Positions 60,289 to 64,000 of a stretch of 64,000 nt of DNA are shown here, one piece after another. This stretch comes from Pseudomonas salomonii (GTDB lineage Bacteria > Pseudomonadota > Gammaproteobacteria > Pseudomonadales > Pseudomonadaceae), in NCBI RefSeq assembly GCF_900107155.1, contig NZ_FNOX01000008.1, forward strand, positions 1 through 64,000, read 5' to 3'. A model generated the notes under the pieces. The model saw only the letters and a list, made by a program, of their open reading frames with translations. It made no database searches and was not told the origin of the DNA. The position numbers and the translations under genes are program-made. The first letter of the stretch is position 1, and each line of letters starts with the position of its first letter.

Positions 60289-60524
60289 ATGCTGGCCCGT
60301 CAGTTTGGGATTGCACGGCGCTCCGCGCACGTCTGCTGAGGTGCTGGATCAACTCAATGTGACACGTGTTGTGCCTCAGGAAGCGCACTGCATGTCGATA
60401 TCAGGCGCTTGTGTGCCGCTATGAGGCTATTTTTGCGCTGGGAAGGCCGCGTATTGTGACCCGTCATTGGAAAATGATGATCGCCTGACCCTCTAGTCAG
60501 TACGTCTTAACGTCGATCAAAGAG

Positions 60525-60535
60525 AACAATAAGAA
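60525..60535 (+). promoter_or_regulatory. Crc/Hfq-type CA motif at the permease start
   Basis: AACAATAAGAA (AAC AAT AAG AA) runs directly into the ATG at 60535, so a Hfq/Crc complex would block initiation. Confidence 0.5.
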
Positions 60536-61947
60536 TGATCAACAGCCCAAGTTCGAAGGATGCAAGCGGCCAGCTGGCGCAGGGTTTCAAGCCGCGTCAC
60601 GTCACCATGCTCTCCATTGCAGGGATTATCGGCGCAGGGTTGTTTGTCGGGTCTGGGCACGCCATTGCGGCGGCGGGCCCGGCGGTGATGCTGGCCTACC
60701 TGTTTTCCGGCCTGCTGGTGGTGCTGGTGATGCGAATGTTGGGAGAGATGGCGGTCGCCAACCCCGACACAGGATCCTTCTCAACCTATGCCGATCAAGC
60801 CATCGGCCGCTGGGCCGGGTTCACCATCGGCTGGCTTTACTGGTGGTTCTGGGTGCTGGTGATTCCCATCGAAGCATTGGCCGCCGGGCATATCCTCAAC
60901 CAGTGGTTCCCGCAGATCGACGCTTGGCTGTTTGCCTTGTTGTCGATCTTTTTGTTGGTGGTGACCAACTTGTTCAGTGTGTCCAAGTACGGCGAATTCG
61001 AGTTCTGGTTCGCGATGGCCAAGGTGGTGGCGATCATAGGTTTTATCGGCCTTGGGGGCGCAGTGTTGATGGGCTGGATTCCCGAACGGGAGGCCAGCGG
61101 TTTGAGTCGACTGATGGATGAGCATGGAGGCTTTGCGCCTAATGGTTTGTCGGCCGTCGTTGGCGCATTCATTACCATCATGTTCAGTTTTATCGGCACT
61201 GAAGCCGTCACCATTGCGGCTGCGGAGTCCAGCAACCCGGCGCAGAATATCGCCCGGGCAACACGTTCGGTGATGTGGCGCATCGGCGTGTTTTACGTGT
61301 TATCGATCTTCGTGGTTATTTCCGTGGTGCCATGGAATGACCCGTTGCTGGCGTCGGTCGGCTCTTATCAGCGTGCACTGGAGTTGATGAACATTCCCCA
61401 TGCCAAGCTGCTGGTGGATGTCGTCGTGTTGATTGCGGTGGCCAGTTGCATGAACTCCTCCATCTACATTGCTTCGCGCATGCTGTATTCACTGGGCAAG
61501 CGTGGGGACGCGCCGGCCTTGATGAAAAAGACCTCGGCACAGAGTGTGCCCAGGGCTGCTGTGATTGCCAGCACCATTCTGGGCGCTGGCGTGACCTTGC
61601 TCAGTTACTTCATGCCGGCTGGGCTGTTCCAGTTTCTGCTGGCTAGTTCGGGCGCCATCGCCTTGCTGGTGTACCTGGTGATCGCCGTTTCACAATTGCG
61701 CATGCGCAGAGTATTGCAACAGCGCAATATTCTGCTGACGTTCAAAATGTGGCTGTTTCCCTGGCTCACCTGGGCGGTCATTGTATTTATCTGTTGTGCA
61801 TTGGCGGTGATGCTTTTAACCCCCGAGCATCGCTTCGAGGTGTCTTCGACGATCGGCCTGGCCTTGCTGATTTCACTGCTCGGCGTCATCACCGCGCGGG
61901 AGCCCCACCCTGTACAAACACCGATTCCCGCCGTCTCGCGCCCATGA
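60535..61947 (+). CDS. APC-family amino-acid permease (GabP/AnsP-like)
   Basis: A 470-residue, twelve-helix permease of the amino acid transporter family. Its start is typical: GFKPRHVTMLSIAGIIGAGLFVGSGHAIAAAGPAVMLAYLFSG. The EMAVANPDTGSFSTYADQAIGRWAGFTIGWLYWWFWVLVIPIEA segment is common to GabP and its relatives, and FIGTEAVTIAAAESSNPAQNIARA is also typical. The substrate is uncertain: gamma-aminobutyrate or another omega-amino acid would suit the neighbouring aminotransferase and PuuA-like ligase. It is 246 bases after the ligase gene; that gap shows no gene. Confidence 0.9.
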   Translation: MINSPSSKDASGQLAQGFKPRHVTMLSIAGIIGAGLFVGSGHAIAAAGPAVMLAYLFSGLLVVLVMRMLGEMAVANPDTGSFSTYADQAIGRWAGFTIGWLYWWFWVLVIPIEALAAGHILNQWFPQIDAWLFALLSIFLLVVTNLFSVSKYGEFEFWFAMAKVVAIIGFIGLGGAVLMGWIPEREASGLSRLMDEHGGFAPNGLSAVVGAFITIMFSFIGTEAVTIAAAESSNPAQNIARATRSVMWRIGVFYVLSIFVVISVVPWNDPLLASVGSYQRALELMNIPHAKLLVDVVVLIAVASCMNSSIYIASRMLYSLGKRGDAPALMKKTSAQSVPRAAVIASTILGAGVTLLSYFMPAGLFQFLLASSGAIALLVYLVIAVSQLRMRRVLQQRNILLTFKMWLFPWLTWAVIVFICCALAVMLLTPEHRFEVSSTIGLALLISLLGVITAREPHPVQTPIPAVSRP

Positions 61948-62020
61948 AAGCATGGCCGGTCACCGCTGCTGTTGGGTCAGTTCGCCCTGACCTCGTTGGC
62001 GACTGCGCTGGCGCCGCCCT

Positions 62021-62758
62021 CTATTTTTTCGAGCGCGTTTTGGCTGTCGTTGGCTCTTGTGCATCGGCCAGCGCATCGCCGCCGAGGCTGCGGGTGAGTT
62101 GCACGGCGGCGCTCTGAAACAGCGGGTGCAGGGTGTGTGCCTGCTCGGCCGTCAAGCGGCTGGCGGGTCCCGATAAGACAAGGGCGCCAATCAGGTTTTC
62201 CCCTGGACCGAAAATGGGCAGTGCCATGGATGACGCGTGCGGATCTGTCGCGCCTACGGAATAGATCGGCTTGATCATCTTCGCCGCCAATGAGTAGGGC
62301 GTGCGCAGCGCTTCGGCGCCGGCCGCGCCGTCCATTGGGCGGGTGTCGCCGGGTTGCAGGTGCAGGCGCAAATGATGGGGTGAGTTGACTCGATACAGGC
62401 ACATTCGGTAGGCGCCATGCCTGACGTAGAACGAGGCTGTCTCACCGGTTTCCTGGGTCAGTCGGTGCAACAGGGGCGTAATGTGGCGCTCCAGGTCCAG
62501 CCCGTCCTGGTAGACAGTGTTCAAGCGCATGATCTCTGTGGCCAGTTGATAGCGGCCATCGGCCAGGCGAGTGATCAGCCCGTAATTTTCCAATGAGACC
62601 ATCAAGCGCATGATGGTGCTTTTGATCAGCCCGGTTCGGTCGGCCAGCTCCGCCAGTTCCAGGGCAGTGTCACCTATTTTGAACGCGGTGAGCACGGTCA
62701 GCACCCGATCAGCCGAAGCCACCCCGGTGACTGCCGGGCGCGGGCGAATTTTTACCAT
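62021..62758 (-). CDS. IclR-family regulator
   Basis: A 245-residue IclR protein. The winged HTH is VLTAFKIGDTALELAELADRTGLIKSTIMRLMVSLENYGLITRLADGRYQL (about 18-70), and the effector domain has SFYVRHGAYRMCLYRVNSPH and the late FGPGENLIGALVLSGPASRL. The ATG at 62758 is chosen because AAGGAG lies seven bases upstream; longer in-frame readings lack a site. It is convergent with the permease and lies downstream of an MFS transporter on the same strand, which it may regulate. Confidence 0.9.
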   Translation of the reverse strand: MVKIRPRPAVTGVASADRVLTVLTAFKIGDTALELAELADRTGLIKSTIMRLMVSLENYGLITRLADGRYQLATEIMRLNTVYQDGLDLERHITPLLHRLTQETGETASFYVRHGAYRMCLYRVNSPHHLRLHLQPGDTRPMDGAAGAEALRTPYSLAAKMIKPIYSVGATDPHASSMALPIFGPGENLIGALVLSGPASRLTAEQAHTLHPLFQSAAVQLTRSLGGDALADAQEPTTAKTRSKK

Positions 62759-62865
62759 TGGGTTGCTCCTTGTGAGTTGCGGTGTCGGGCGGCGCGTGAA
62801 CAGGCTGCAAAATACTGCCATTGACGCGTGGGGGCAATGCACACGGACCATCAGCCTGGCGCTGC

Positions 62866-62905
62866 AAAAAAAAACGCTGCCGGCGGGCGCGACCCGACAG
62901 CAGCG
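62866..62905 (-). terminator. Strong intrinsic terminator after the MFS gene
   Basis: On the minus strand a 13-bp stem with two G-T pairs (62893-62905 with 62875-62887) and a five-base loop is followed by nine T (62866-62874). It begins 22 bases after the MFS stop and separates it from the iclR transcript. Confidence 0.85.
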
Positions 62906-62926
62906 AGGGTGCAGCTTTTACAGAGG

Positions 62927-64000
62927 TCAGCCGGCCTTGGCTTGCTTCTTGAACGCCACAGGATCACTCGAAGGGTTCATGTGTTTGCGGCCGATCAACA
63001 GCACCATCATAGCGCCCAACGCGCACAGTGCCGCGAGCGGCAGCAAGGCCAGTGCGTGGCTGCCGGTGGCATGTTGGATGGTGCCGTAGACGTTGACCAT
63101 CAGGCCCCCGCCGATCAGGTTGGCCATCGCGCCAACCGCCGCCAGGCCTGCCGCTGCGGTGGAGGAAGACAGCCACGTCGACACCAGTGCCCAGAACGGT
63201 CCTTTCATCGAGTAAGCGCCGATCAGCACCATGGACATCATCAGTACCGTCGCCGACAGCGAAGAGGTCAAAAGCGCCAGTAACAGGCCGACGGTGATCA
63301 GCAGCAGGGTGGTCGCGGTGTGCCAGCGGCGTTCGCCGGTCTTGTCGGAGCTGCGCCCCCACACAATCATCAAGATCGACGCCAGGCCGTAAGGAATCGC
63401 GTTGACCAATCCGATTTCCAGGTTGTTCAAGCCGAATGTCTTGAGGAGTTGCGGTGCCCAGACGCTCATGGTGCTGCCCGCTGCCGACGCGCCGGAATAG
63501 ATTAGCGCCAACACCCAGATATGTTTGTGACGCAGCAGCTTCCACAGCGAGATATGCCCGATCGCGGTTTTGCGTCCGCGTTCTTCAGCCAGTCGCAGGG
63601 TCAACCAGGTGCGTTGCTCGTCACTCAGCCATTTCGCTTGTTCGGGGCGATCGGTCAGCACAAACAGGCAGGCGATACCCAGCAACACCGCTGGAATGCC
63701 TTCAATGATGAACAGCCAGTGCCAGCCGCGCATGCCGAACCAGCCGTCCATGCTCAGCAACAGGCCGGACAGGGGCGAACCGATAAAGTTGGCGCCGGGA
63801 ATGGCGACCATGAAGATCGCGACCATGCGCCCACGGTACGACGCCGGCAGCCAATAGGTCAGGTAAAGCAACACGCCAGGAAAGAACCCGGCCTCCGCAG
63901 CGCCCAGCAGGAAACGCATCACATAGAGGGAGTTGGCACCCTGCACGAACGCAGTGCCCGCCGACACAAGCCCCCAGGTGATCATGATGCGGGCGATCCA
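62927..64000 (-). CDS. MFS transporter of the anion:cation symporter type (5' end missing)
   Basis: The reading frame continues through the right edge, so the N-terminus, including the first one or two helices, is missing; 358 residues are visible. The segment NSLYVMRFLLGAAEAGFFPGVLLYLTYWLPASYRGR, the IPGANFIGSPLSGLLL helix and GWHWLFIIEGIPAVLLGIA are characteristic of the ACS family (tartrate, phthalate, glucarate transporters). The substrate is not readable. The strong terminator follows. Confidence 0.9.
   Translation of the reverse strand, partial: WIARIMITWGLVSAGTAFVQGANSLYVMRFLLGAAEAGFFPGVLLYLTYWLPASYRGRMVAIFMVAIPGANFIGSPLSGLLLSMDGWFGMRGWHWLFIIEGIPAVLLGIACLFVLTDRPEQAKWLSDEQRTWLTLRLAEERGRKTAIGHISLWKLLRHKHIWVLALIYSGASAAGSTMSVWAPQLLKTFGLNNLEIGLVNAIPYGLASILMIVWGRSSDKTGERRWHTATTLLLITVGLLLALLTSSLSATVLMMSMVLIGAYSMKGPFWALVSTWLSSSTAAAGLAAVGAMANLIGGGLMVNVYGTIQHATGSHALALLPLAALCALGAMMVLLIGRKHMNPSSDPVAFKKQAKAG

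Noticed and set aside
1..64000. CRISPR array, tRNA, rRNA, transposase or integrase
   Set aside because: No regularly spaced direct repeats, no tRNA-like cloverleaf noticed and no DDE or tyrosine/serine recombinase motifs were seen; a covariance-model search could still find a small RNA.

Overview
The window reads as chromosome of a Pseudomonas of the fluorescens group. The grounds are high GC, dense short-gap operons, a Pseudomonas-type ferulate/vanillate catabolic island, OprD-type porins and AAnAAnAA (Crc/Hfq-type) leader motifs. Assignments come from reading the translations and motifs; no database search was run.

Region 1 (1-17265) is a type VI secretion locus built from two divergent operons. 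The leftward operon is tssB-C-E-F-G-(FHA-tssJ)-K-L-hcp-vgrG; vgrG runs off the left edge. The rightward operon is vasI-tssA-tssM. The order follows the Vibrio cholerae vas cluster, except that the FHA protein and the TssJ lipoprotein are one polypeptide and no ClpV/TssH or VasH gene is present. Region 2 (17329-22437) follows tssM on the same strand. It is visibly more AT-rich and encodes a CxxC zinc-ribbon-like protein, a TerY-type VWA protein, a PP2C phosphatase and a Ser/Thr kinase carrying a membrane segment, helix-hairpin-helix motifs and a topoisomerase-type zinc finger. This is a TerY-phosphorylation triad. Region 3 (22438-23901) is gene-poor, with strong terminators, a duplicated 64-bp element and two doubtful small ORFs.

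Region 4 (23902-31073) holds a CsbD-like protein, a LysR/old-yellow-enzyme pair, then a NylB-like serine hydrolase, an outer-membrane barrel and an orphan PotF-like binding protein, closed by a TetR regulator. Region 5 (31172-50185) is a lignin-phenylpropanoid island: an XylR/DmpR-type sigma54 activator with a matching tandem UAS and -24/-12 promoter, an aldehyde dehydrogenase, coniferyl-alcohol dehydrogenase, two porins, an aromatic-acid MFS transporter, a MarR regulator, ech-vdh-fcs-aat-acd, vanR, and divergent vanAB. Together these would take coniferyl alcohol to coniferyl aldehyde, ferulate, feruloyl-CoA, vanillin, vanillate and protocatechuate. Ring cleavage genes are not in the window. 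Leaders of many uptake and catabolic genes carry AAnAAnAA runs, pointing to global catabolite repression.

Region 6 (50553-64000) is amino-acid/amine metabolism: a GntR regulator behind a sigma54-type promoter, a polar amino acid ABC importer and a cytosolic gamma-glutamyltransferase-family enzyme; then a LysR/SDR divergent pair, a class III aminotransferase, a PuuA-like glutamine synthetase, an APC permease, an IclR regulator and an MFS transporter cut by the right edge.
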